DNA of 64,000 nucleotides. Source: CBDBIK01 sp965206145 (lineage in GTDB: Bacteria > Pseudomonadota > Alphaproteobacteria > TMED109). The number at the start of each line of letters is the position of its first letter. Positions within the stretch are counted from its first letter, which is position 1. The notes under the pieces were generated by a model that was given only the letters and a program-made list of their open reading frames with translations, was not told the DNA's origin and made no database searches. This document shows positions 27,170 through 35,207 of this stretch, one piece after another. The position numbers were made by a program, and so were the translations under genes. Where the stretch lies: positions 496,001 to 560,000 of the forward strand of contig CBDBIK010000002.1 of the NCBI GenBank assembly GCA_965206145.1. The letters run 5' to 3'.

Positions 27170-28576
27170 ATGACAACCAATCCTGTCCGCACCCGCCTGC
27201 TTACAGGCGGTTTCGCAAGGCTCCTCACACTCGTCCTCCTTGGTTCGGGTCTGCATATTGCGAGCGTGGCCAACGCCGCTCCTGCAAAAGAAAACTCTCT
27301 CGCATCACTCGTCGAGCGACTGCTCCCGGCAGTCGTCAGCATTGAGGTGGAAACCACGGCTATCCAGGCCGGGCGTGTCGGTCGCGACAGCTCCCCGCCC
27401 GCGATCCGTCGCTTCTTCCGGGAGCAGGGCATCCCAGAGCCCCGAGACGCCTTCCCTGGCATGCCGTCCCAGCGCAAAGGAGGTTCCGGCTTTTTCATCG
27501 ACGACGAGGGACATGTCGTCACCAATTGGCATATCGTCAAGGATGCACACCGCGTCACGGTCCGTACGGACGACGGACGCACGTTCGAGGCAAAACGTTT
27601 AGGTCACGATCCCGAGACGGACCTCGCCCTTCTCGCAACCGATCCAGATGCGCCCCCGTCGCACCTTGAGTTTGCCGATTCGGACGCGGTCCGAATTGGC
27701 GATCCAGTGATCGCCATAGGCAGCCCCTTCGGCTTTACCGGCAGTGTCACCTCGGGAATCGTTTCGGCTCGGGGCCGGAGTATCGGCGTCAGCCCCTTTG
27801 ACGACTTCCTCCAAGTCGATGCCGCCATCAACCGGGGCAACTCGGGAGGACCGACATTTGACCTTGAGGGGCGGGTGATCGGCGTCAACACAGCAATCTT
27901 CTCACCGAGCGGCGCAAATGCGGGCATCGGTTTCGCCATCCCTTCCAACACCGTCCGCCACGTGATCACCGACCTCATGGACGACGGACAAGTCGAACGA
28001 GGATGGCTCGGCATCCACATCCAGCGCGTCGACGAGGATCTCGCACTCGCACTTGGCCTCGACAACTCGAGCGGTGCCCTGGTCGCAGAGGTAGTACCCG
28101 GTAGCCCAGCTGAAGAGGCGGGATTGCGAGTTGGTGATGCGATCGTCGCTGTCAACGGCAAGCAGGTGCGCGGACCACGCATCGCCGCCCGCATGGTCGC
28201 GATCGCCGGACCCGATACGGAGATCTCCATCACAGTTTGGCGGGAAGGCAGCGAGACGGAGATCCCCGTCCACCTCGGCAAGCGCCCAGGGACGGATACC
28301 CTGAATTCTTCGCCCGTTCCCCTCGGACTTTCACTGGGCAACGACGATGCTCCCGGTGCCATAGTCGCCGGTATCGAGCCTGGGAGCGAGGCGGAAAGAA
28401 AGAATCTCCACATCGGCGACCGAATCCTCTCCGTAGACGGTGAGGACGTTTCGAATGCGGCAGATGTTTCCGAACGGCTACGGCAGGCACGGAAAGGAAA
28501 CCAACCTGCCGTTCTGCTCCGAATCGAGCGCGGGGGAGATTCCCGTCTTCTCGCGCTGAAGTTGCGGAACGCCTGA
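27170..28576 (+). CDS. degP: DegP/HtrA-type periplasmic serine protease (Do family)
   Basis: 468 residues with a Sec signal peptide (to about residue 36, VANAAPA). The trypsin-like triad is His121 in TNWHIV, Asp151 in DPETDLALL and Ser225 in NRGNSGGP. Two PDZ domains follow (GWLGIHIQRV onward; PLGLSLGNDDAPGAIVAG onward). It degrades and refolds damaged envelope proteins. The ATG at 27170 is preceded by GGAG; longer frames start at 27107 and 27134. The next two genes are a response regulator and kinase, so the cluster looks like an envelope-stress unit. Confidence 0.92.
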   Translation: MTTNPVRTRLLTGGFARLLTLVLLGSGLHIASVANAAPAKENSLASLVERLLPAVVSIEVETTAIQAGRVGRDSSPPAIRRFFREQGIPEPRDAFPGMPSQRKGGSGFFIDDEGHVVTNWHIVKDAHRVTVRTDDGRTFEAKRLGHDPETDLALLATDPDAPPSHLEFADSDAVRIGDPVIAIGSPFGFTGSVTSGIVSARGRSIGVSPFDDFLQVDAAINRGNSGGPTFDLEGRVIGVNTAIFSPSGANAGIGFAIPSNTVRHVITDLMDDGQVERGWLGIHIQRVDEDLALALGLDNSSGALVAEVVPGSPAEEAGLRVGDAIVAVNGKQVRGPRIAARMVAIAGPDTEISITVWREGSETEIPVHLGKRPGTDTLNSSPVPLGLSLGNDDAPGAIVAGIEPGSEAERKNLHIGDRILSVDGEDVSNAADVSERLRQARKGNQPAVLLRIERGGDSRLLALKLRNA

Positions 28577-28635
28577 AAAGGCGTTCCGTGGGGCGGGCAG
28601 CTCCTCTCTAGGTCCCGTTGGGGATCTGCCCGCCC
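28565..28635 (+). terminator. Two hairpins after degP
   Basis: A perfect 10-bp stem CGGAACGCCT/AGGCGTTCCG with GAAA loop (28565-28588) overlaps the degP stop codon. A second stem GGGCGGGCAG/CTGCCCGCCC (28591-28600 with 28626-28635) follows. Neither has a T tract, so they may slow or attenuate transcription or protect the 3' end rather than act as a classic intrinsic terminator. Confidence 0.45.
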
Positions 28636-28734
28636 AATTTCTCGTGGGGCGATTCCTCCCCGCCCCTAGCCCCGGCGTCGTCAGCGGCGTCGGGGCTTCC
28701 TTCGAGAACAGGCTTGCCCTGTATGATTTCCAGC

Positions 28735-29418
28735 ATGCACATTCTCGTCGTCGAAGACGATCGCGCAGCAGCACAATTCCTCACCAAGGGACTGACCGAG
28801 ACAGGCCACCTAGTCGATCACGCAGAAGACGGTGAGACTGGGCTTGAGCTAGCTCTCGGCGGAAACCATGACGCGCTGATCGTTGACCGCATGCTTCCCA
28901 AGCGCGACGGCTTGGCAATGGTCGAGGCCCTACGCAAAAGCGGCGTAGACACACCGGTGGTGTTTCTTTCTGCACTCGGCCAGGTCGAGCAACGCGTCGA
29001 GGGGTTCGATGCCGGCGGCGATGACTACCTGGTCAAGCCTTACGCCTTCAGCGAGTTGCTCGCCCGCCTCAACGCCGTAGTGCGCCGCAGAAGCCCCGAA
29101 GCCACGGCCACCGTGCTCCGGGTTGGCGACCTAGAGCTTGATCGCCTCAAGAGAACCGTCGTTCGGGCAGGCAAGGAAATCGAGCTGCAGCCCAGGGAGT
29201 TCCGGCTGCTCGAATACCTGATGGAAAACACCGATCAGGCGGTCACCCGCACGATGCTCCTCGAGAAAGTTTGGGATTATCACTTCGATCCGCAGAACAA
29301 CGTGATTGATGTTCATGTAAGCAGGCTGCGAGCAAAAATCGACCGAAAATTCCCCGAGCCTCTGCTGCACACCATTCGAGGCGTCGGTTACTCACTCCGA
29401 GAACCCGAACCGCGCTAA
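28735..29418 (+). CDS. OmpR-family response regulator
   Basis: 227 residues. The receiver domain has acidic pocket VVEDD, phosphoacceptor Asp51 in IVDRMLP and Lys101 in LVKPYAF. The C-terminal winged helix (LELQPREFRLLEYLMEN, VSRLRAKIDRKF, IRGVGYSL) is of the OmpR/PhoB type. It presumably controls transcription in response to the kinase 24 bp downstream. A 7-bp hairpin ACCGCGC/GCGCGGT with TAAG loop sits over its stop codon. MISSMHIL four codons upstream is an alternative start. Confidence 0.92.
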   Translation: MHILVVEDDRAAAQFLTKGLTETGHLVDHAEDGETGLELALGGNHDALIVDRMLPKRDGLAMVEALRKSGVDTPVVFLSALGQVEQRVEGFDAGGDDYLVKPYAFSELLARLNAVVRRRSPEATATVLRVGDLELDRLKRTVVRAGKEIELQPREFRLLEYLMENTDQAVTRTMLLEKVWDYHFDPQNNVIDVHVSRLRAKIDRKFPEPLLHTIRGVGYSLREPEPR

Positions 29419-29442
29419 GGCGCGGTCCCGGGGAGTTCTTCC

Positions 29443-30897
29443 ATGACACGGGAGGTATCGCTCTTCAGAACAACAGCAGCACGCCTCACGATCCTCTACC
29501 TCGTTCTCGTGGTGGTAGTGGTTGGCGCGTTGCTTTTCCTCGTCCACTGGCTATCGATCGGACATTTCGCCCGCCAGACCGATATTGCCATCGCGACGGA
29601 GACGTCCGCACTGGCAGCGGAGTACCGTCGCGGCGGCTTGTCCTCCCTCCAGCGTATTGTCCAGCAGCGCACCCGGGGCCGACATCTGCGGATCTACCTC
29701 CTAGGCTTCGAAGGGCAACGCCCCATCGCCGGCAACCTCCCTTCGTGGCCAGCAGGTCCCATCCTCCCGGGAGGTTGGACCGATTTCGAGTATGAGCTCC
29801 CCGTCAGACCCACAGCACGAGTTCACCGGGCGGCTCGCGCGCAGGTTCGTAGCCTCCCGCCCGGCCTCATCCTCCTCGTAGGACGCGATATCCAGCATCT
29901 CGCACAAATCGAGCGACGGCTCGACAGCGCGCTACTCGCGGCAGGCGGGATCGCTCTGTTGTTGGGATTCTCAGGCGGGGTGCTGGTTGCGCGAAAAGCA
30001 CTCTCCCGGGTCGATGAAATCAACACGGCTGCCCGGAGGATCATGCGGGGTGATCTTTCGCAGCGCCTGCCAGAACGAGATTCGGGAGACGAAATCGACG
30101 AACTGTCGGGCACTCTAAACGCAATGATGGCCCGTATTGAAGGGCTAATGAAGAATCTCCGGGAGGTAACCGACAACATCGCTCACGATCTGCGCACGCC
30201 GCTCACCCGGCTAAGAAGCGGTCTTGAGGCCGCACTCCTTGACGCGGACGACCGCGACGGACAGATGGCGGCACTTGGGCAAGCGATCGCCGAAGCCGAC
30301 CAGTTGATCTCGACCTTCAATGCGCTCCTCAACATTGCCCGCCTGGAAAGCGGCACCCGTCCTGCGGTCAAACCCGTCGATCTTGCGGCCATCGTCCGTG
30401 AGATGGCTGAATTCCACTCTCCGCTCGCCGAGGAAGCCAACCTTGCTCTCTTCGCCCACGCAGGAGAGCCGCTTCCCTACTCCGGCGACCGGACGCTGCT
30501 CGCTCAAGCGATCTCCAACCTTCTCGACAACGCAATAAAGTACAGTCCCGGCGGCGGGAGCATTCGCATCACTGCGCGAGACGGTCCTGAAGGAGCCGAG
30601 GTGGTGGTGAGCGATGACGGACCGGGGATCCCCGAGGGAGAACATCGGCGCGCGCTTGACCGGTTCGTGCGGCTTGATTCGAGTCGGGACCTCCCGGGAA
30701 GCGGACTCGGCCTGTCACTAGTCGATGCGGTAGTCCGTCTTCATGATGGAACGCTCATCCTTGAGGACAACGCCCCCGGGTTGCGCGCCCGCATCATCTT
30801 CCCCACACCGAATAAGGAAAGTGCGCGAGGAGAAACAAAACATGATTTGGAAGAGGGCAAACACCTCTCTCGCCCGTCTGATACGCCCGAGAAATAG
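29443..30897 (+). CDS. Membrane sensor histidine kinase
   Basis: 484 residues. Transmembrane helices at about 13-36 and 164-185 flank a periplasmic sensor of about 125 residues. A HAMP linker follows, then the H box DNIAHDLRTPLTR (His248), N box NLLDNAIKYSP, and G boxes DDGPGIP and GSGLGLSLV. The signal is unknown. Position after degP and its regulator suggests that it senses envelope stress. The ribosome site GGGGAG precedes the ATG. Confidence 0.92.
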   Translation: MTREVSLFRTTAARLTILYLVLVVVVVGALLFLVHWLSIGHFARQTDIAIATETSALAAEYRRGGLSSLQRIVQQRTRGRHLRIYLLGFEGQRPIAGNLPSWPAGPILPGGWTDFEYELPVRPTARVHRAARAQVRSLPPGLILLVGRDIQHLAQIERRLDSALLAAGGIALLLGFSGGVLVARKALSRVDEINTAARRIMRGDLSQRLPERDSGDEIDELSGTLNAMMARIEGLMKNLREVTDNIAHDLRTPLTRLRSGLEAALLDADDRDGQMAALGQAIAEADQLISTFNALLNIARLESGTRPAVKPVDLAAIVREMAEFHSPLAEEANLALFAHAGEPLPYSGDRTLLAQAISNLLDNAIKYSPGGGSIRITARDGPEGAEVVVSDDGPGIPEGEHRRALDRFVRLDSSRDLPGSGLGLSLVDAVVRLHDGTLILEDNAPGLRARIIFPTPNKESARGETKHDLEEGKHLSRPSDTPEK

Positions 30898-30958
30898 GGA
30901 TGTTTCATGTCATGAACGCCTATGCCCGAACAAACCCTTGATGTTCACTAACAATTCT

Positions 30959-30986
30959 TTGACTACCCTCCAAAAGCCGATATAGA
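30959..30986 (+). promoter_or_regulatory. Sigma-70-like promoter for the repeat-protein/betaine operon
   Basis: TTGACT at 30959-30964, a 16-bp spacer, then TATAGA at 30981-30986, 33 bp before the GTG of the repeat-protein gene. It is the only good -35/-10 pair in the gap after the kinase gene. No operator is obvious. Confidence 0.5.
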
Positions 30987-31019
30987 ATCCATAAACCTAG
31001 AAATGTGAATGAGGTCACC

Positions 31020-32177
31020 GTGTCCCGACCCCCCCACGACCTTCCTGAAGAGCCACCTCCATACTACAAGGATGATCCCGGCCCTGGCGTTGAGGACATA
31101 GCGGAGGGTCCGGGAGTCGAAAGTGAAACTTTCTCGCACAGTACAGATTCTCGCCAAGAAACTGGCCAACCGCAGCAGAGTAACAGTGCAGTTCCCGCCA
31201 ACGACTCAAGCCCAAGCGCCGGCGACTCAACGTTTTCCAGAGAACCCCGCGATGACGTGATTTGGACGCAGACGGACAACGGCACTTGGGTTCTTTACGG
31301 CCCGGCGGAACTCCTGCGAGAAGGAGAGACGATCGAGGTCTACCGGAAGGACGGATCCTCGAGCACCGAGACCGTGGGGCCAGCGGATCAGGCCGCACCC
31401 CCCCTCCCGGAGGGCATGGCCATGCACGCCAATGTCTCCAGCGGCGGGGCGGGAAGTTTTGCGCGCGAAGCTCGCGATGATGTGATCTGGTCGCAAGCAG
31501 GTAACGGCAGTTGGGCCCTCTATGGTCCAGCGGGACTCCTGCATGAAGGAGAGACGATCGAAGTCTACCGGAAGGACGGATCCTCCAGCACCGAGACCGT
31601 GGGGGCACCTGTCGACCCTGGAGAATCTCCCCTCCCGGACGGCATGGCTATGCATACCAATGTTCCTGGTTCCAAAACCTCAAGCGGTAATTTCCCGCGC
31701 GAACTACGCACCGATGTGGGATGGACGAGAGCAAGCGACGGAAAATGGGCCCTCTACGGACCGGCGGAACTCCTACAGGAAGGAAAAAAAGTCGAGGTCT
31801 ACCGGAAAAACGGATCCTCCAGCACCGAGATCGTAGGAGCGTCCGCCGACCCCGGAGAATCCCCCCTGCCGGAAGGCATGGCACTTCACCTCAACGTCTC
31901 CAGTACTGGAAACCAAGGCGGAGGCTCGATCCGTGAGGTTCGTGACGACGTGACATGGGCACGAGCGGGCGACGGAAAATGGGCCCTCTACGGGCCGAAA
32001 GACATTGTACGGCAAGGAGGGAAGGTCGTTGTCCGCCGGAAGGATGGATCGATAAGCACCGAGGCCGTGGGACCGCCCGCTGATCCCGGCGAATCACCCT
32101 TACCGGAAGGCATGGCACTGCACTCCAACGTTTTCAGCGCCAGGCCCCGCTCAGAACCCCGGGACGATATGATCTGA
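31020..32177 (+). CDS. Unfamiliar protein with four ~77-residue tandem repeats
   Basis: 385 residues, not recognised. An acidic, Pro/Ser-rich N-terminal 70 residues precede four repeats starting at bases 31233, 31458, 31692 and 31929 (75, 78 and 79 codons apart). Each reads roughly RDDVxWxxxxxGxWALYGP, then an EGExxEVYRKDGSSSTE strand pair, then a PGESPLPEGMAMHxNV linker. The protein stops eight residues into a fifth repeat (EPRDDMI). No signal peptide or membrane segment is seen, so it is probably cytosolic. The GTG at 31020 is favoured by GAGGT upstream over a GTG at 31005. ProX follows 13 bp later, so it leads the betaine transport operon. Confidence 0.75.
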   Translation: MSRPPHDLPEEPPPYYKDDPGPGVEDIAEGPGVESETFSHSTDSRQETGQPQQSNSAVPANDSSPSAGDSTFSREPRDDVIWTQTDNGTWVLYGPAELLREGETIEVYRKDGSSSTETVGPADQAAPPLPEGMAMHANVSSGGAGSFAREARDDVIWSQAGNGSWALYGPAGLLHEGETIEVYRKDGSSSTETVGAPVDPGESPLPDGMAMHTNVPGSKTSSGNFPRELRTDVGWTRASDGKWALYGPAELLQEGKKVEVYRKNGSSSTEIVGASADPGESPLPEGMALHLNVSSTGNQGGGSIREVRDDVTWARAGDGKWALYGPKDIVRQGGKVVVRRKDGSISTEAVGPPADPGESPLPEGMALHSNVFSARPRSEPRDDMI

Positions 32178-32190
32178 GGGTTCACAAATA

Positions 32191-33231
32191 ATGAAAACCC
32201 TGCGCAGGCCCATGCAAAAGCGAACCCGGTGGCCACTCCATCGGAGCCTGGCCGCTCTTACGCTCGCCCTGCTTCCCGCATTTTCCCCTTTCGGAAAGGC
32301 ACATGCCGAATGCGGCAAGATGACCATCGCCGAGATGTCCTGGTCCTCGGCCGCCCTCGCCGCAAACGTCCAAACCTTCATCCTTCGGGAAGGGTTCGGC
32401 TGTGAGCCAGAGCTAGTACCCGGCGACACCGTTCCCACCGCTTCCTCGATGGTCGAGCGCGGGGAACCGGACATCGCGCCCGAAATGTGGGTCAACTCGG
32501 CCCGATTCGTCATCCAACGGGGTCTCGACGAGGGACGACTGATCGCTGTCAGCCAGATCCTTGTTGATGGTGCCGGCGAAGGCTGGTACGTCCCTCGCTA
32601 CGTGGTGGACGACCACCCGGAACTCACCAGCCTCCAGGCCGTGCGCGAGCGTCCCGACCTGTTCCCCGACAAGGAGGAACCCGGCAAGGGCAGGTTCTAT
32701 GGATGTCCTTCCGGCTGGGCGTGCGAAATCATCAATGCCAACCTCTTCCGGGCCTACGGATTGGATGAAGGGGGATTCAGCTTGTTCAACCCTGGTTCCG
32801 GCCAGGGGCTCGCGGCAGCGATCGCTCGGGCCTACGAACGGCGCGAACCGATCTTCACGTATTACTGGTCACCAACGGCACTGCTCGGTCGCTATGACCT
32901 GGTGAAGCTGAACGGCATGGCTCACGACCCCGAAACTTGGTCCTGCATCACAATGCCCGACTGCCTTGACCCAGCTGAGAACATGTACCCAGACAGCGAA
33001 GTGCTCACCATCGTCACCTCGCGTTTCGCCGAGATGGCACCCGAGGCGCTCGGGTTCATTTCCCGTTTCTCCTGGGGGACCAACGTGGTGGAGGAAATGC
33101 TGGCGTGGATGGACGAAAACAAGGCTACCGCCGAGGAGGGAGCCGAACGATTCCTTCGGTTGAGAGAGGATGTGTGGACGTCCTGGGTCTCCGACAAGGT
33201 GGCAGAAAAAACGAGAACCGCCCTCCGCTAG
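32191..33231 (+). CDS. proX: Glycine betaine/proline ABC transporter substrate-binding protein (ProX/OpuAC-like)
   Basis: 346 residues with a signal peptide ending AHAECG near residue 40. The mature protein is an OpuAC-type binder: MSWSSAALAANVQTFIL, EMWVNSARFVIQRG, GFSLFNPGSGQGLAAAIARA, YYWSPTALLGRYDLVKL. Aromatic residues (Trp, Tyr) that cage quaternary amines are present. It delivers glycine betaine or a similar osmolyte to the ProW/ProV pair just downstream. The ribosome site before 32191 is weak; MQKRTRWPL at 32212 is an alternative start. Confidence 0.88.
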   Translation: MKTLRRPMQKRTRWPLHRSLAALTLALLPAFSPFGKAHAECGKMTIAEMSWSSAALAANVQTFILREGFGCEPELVPGDTVPTASSMVERGEPDIAPEMWVNSARFVIQRGLDEGRLIAVSQILVDGAGEGWYVPRYVVDDHPELTSLQAVRERPDLFPDKEEPGKGRFYGCPSGWACEIINANLFRAYGLDEGGFSLFNPGSGQGLAAAIARAYERREPIFTYYWSPTALLGRYDLVKLNGMAHDPETWSCITMPDCLDPAENMYPDSEVLTIVTSRFAEMAPEALGFISRFSWGTNVVEEMLAWMDENKATAEEGAERFLRLREDVWTSWVSDKVAEKTRTALR

Positions 33232-33270
33232 TATCCCTCCCACGGATGCAGGATCTTCCCGGAGGAAACC

Positions 33271-34161
33271 TTGCCCGAGTGGATCTTGAAATTCCCCTCT
33301 CTCGAGGTTGAGCATCTTCGGACGCTGAAACGGTCGATTGACGAGGGCTATCGCGCGTTTTCGCGCGACTACGGGGCCGGGATCGAGAGTTTCTTTGATC
33401 CCCTTCTCTACTTCCTCATCGCCTTCGAGCGCCTGTTGCTGTGGTCTCCCTGGTGGCTGGTAATTGCAACCCTTGCCGGGCTTTCGTACGCAGCGGGACG
33501 CAACCTAAAACTGAGCGCAGGTGTAGCCATAGCCTTCCTCCTGATCGGTTGGTTCGGTATGTGGGAGGACACCATGCGAACGATGGCGATGATCTTCGTC
33601 TGCACCGTGATCGCGATCGCCGTTGGAATCCCTGTGGGCCTCGCGATGGCTCGTTCCGATCGGGTCCAGACGGTGGTTCGGCCTGTCCTCGACGTGATGC
33701 AAACGATGCCGATCTTCGTCTACCTGATCCCGGTCGTGATGCTGCTCGGACTTGGCAAGGTGCCAGGGATGATCGCCGTGGTGGTCTACGCCGTCCCGCC
33801 CGTAATACGTCTCACCAACATCGGTATCCGGCTGGTGGACAAAGACATCCTCGAGGCGGCAACCGCGTTCGGGGCAAGCTACTGGCAGCGGCTCCTCGGG
33901 GTGCAGCTTCCCCTCGCACTCCCGAACATCATGGCGGGCATCAACCAGACAATAATGATGGCACTTTCGATGGTCGTGATCGCATCGATGATCGGGGTAA
34001 AAGGACTCGGACAGCCGGTACTGACGGCAGTCACGAACCAGTACTTCGCTCTTGGGCTTTTCAACGGTGCCGCCGTGGTGGTCCTTGCAATCGTGTTTGA
34101 CCGCACCACGCAGAGTTATGGTCGCCGCGTCCGCGAATCCTTGGGACAGCCCCTGACGTGA
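33271..34161 (+). CDS. proW: Glycine betaine/proline ABC transporter permease (ProW-like)
   Basis: 296 residues from a TTG start, which is supported by GGAGGA six bases upstream; no ATG lies near. Six or seven membrane helices. The family segments PVLDVMQTMPIFVYLIPVVM and the EAA loop EAATAFGASYWQRLLGVQLP are intact. It moves betaine across the inner membrane. Its stop overlaps the proV start (GTGA). Confidence 0.9.
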   Translation: MPEWILKFPSLEVEHLRTLKRSIDEGYRAFSRDYGAGIESFFDPLLYFLIAFERLLLWSPWWLVIATLAGLSYAAGRNLKLSAGVAIAFLLIGWFGMWEDTMRTMAMIFVCTVIAIAVGIPVGLAMARSDRVQTVVRPVLDVMQTMPIFVYLIPVVMLLGLGKVPGMIAVVVYAVPPVIRLTNIGIRLVDKDILEAATAFGASYWQRLLGVQLPLALPNIMAGINQTIMMALSMVVIASMIGVKGLGQPVLTAVTNQYFALGLFNGAAVVVLAIVFDRTTQSYGRRVRESLGQPLT

Positions 34162-35207
34162 ACGCGAAGATCGATCTCCGGCGTCTCTACAAGGTATTCG
34201 GTCCCGATCCGGAATCGGTCATGCCACTAGTTCGGAACGGCACCAGCAAACAGGAAATATTCGAAAAACACAGGCACGTCGTGGGCCTGCGGGACATAAC
34301 GCTTGCCGTCGCCGAGTACAAAATCCAGGTGATCATGGGCCTCAGCGGCTCGGGCAAGTCGACGCTGGTCCGTCACGTCAACTGGCTTCACCAGCCCACG
34401 TCGGGAGACGTTCTCATCGACGGCTACAACGTGCGGGATCTCAGCCCGAGAGGAATCCGCGAACTCAGGGAGCGCCAAATCGGCATGGTGTTCCAGCGCT
34501 TTGCACTCTTCCCCCACCGTACCGTCCTCAACAACGTCGCCTATGGGCTGTCAGTACAGGGAGTACCCACCCAGGCGCGGCACGAGAACGCCAGGAAATG
34601 GATCGATCGGGTGGGCCTCTCAGGCTACGAGGAGGTTCACCCCGACCAGCTCTCAGGCGGTATGCAGCAACGAGTGGGGCTTGCCCGCGCACTCGCGACC
34701 GAGGCTGGCATTCTCCTCATGGACGAGCCTTTCAGCGCCCTTGATCCGCTGATCCGGACTGACATGCAGACACTCCTGCTCGATCTCCAGAGCGAGTTTC
34801 ACAAAACCTCACTCTTCATTACCCACGACCTTGATGAAGCTCTCCGCATCGGTGACCAGGTCGCGATTTTGCGCGACGGAGAACTGATTCAAAACGGAAC
34901 GCCCCAGGACATCATTCTCAGACCGGCAAATGATCATGTCCGGGAGTTCACCCGCGATGTGAACCGCGGACGGGTGCTACGCGTCGGACACCTTGCGAAT
35001 GGAGCCGGCAACGATGTGGACGGCGTTGAGTGCGCTAGAGACATGACCATCGAGGAGGCGATGCATATGGTCGTCGCATCACCCTACGAGCATGCGCAGG
35101 TAGTGGATGCGAAGGGAATCCCGCTTGGCTCCATAAGTCTCAAAGACATGGTTCGAACGCTCAGAGCTGAAGCCGATCCGAAATCAATGAACCTCACCGG
35201 GCGTTAG
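34158..35207 (+). CDS. proV: Glycine betaine/proline ABC transporter ATPase (ProV-like)
   Basis: 349 residues from a GTG overlapping proW. Walker A GLSGSGKST, Q loop MVFQRFALFPHRTVL, signature QLSGGMQQRVGLARAL, Walker B ILLMDEPFSALDP, switch FITHDLDEA. The longer-than-usual N-terminus (FGPDPESVMPLV) and the C-terminal regulatory extension, a degenerate CBS-like part, are typical of ProV/OpuAA, where they sense ionic strength. It ends convergently, overlapping the penicillin-acylase gene by 24 bp. Confidence 0.92.
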   Translation: MNAKIDLRRLYKVFGPDPESVMPLVRNGTSKQEIFEKHRHVVGLRDITLAVAEYKIQVIMGLSGSGKSTLVRHVNWLHQPTSGDVLIDGYNVRDLSPRGIRELRERQIGMVFQRFALFPHRTVLNNVAYGLSVQGVPTQARHENARKWIDRVGLSGYEEVHPDQLSGGMQQRVGLARALATEAGILLMDEPFSALDPLIRTDMQTLLLDLQSEFHKTSLFITHDLDEALRIGDQVAILRDGELIQNGTPQDIILRPANDHVREFTRDVNRGRVLRVGHLANGAGNDVDGVECARDMTIEEAMHMVVASPYEHAQVVDAKGIPLGSISLKDMVRTLRAEADPKSMNLTGR

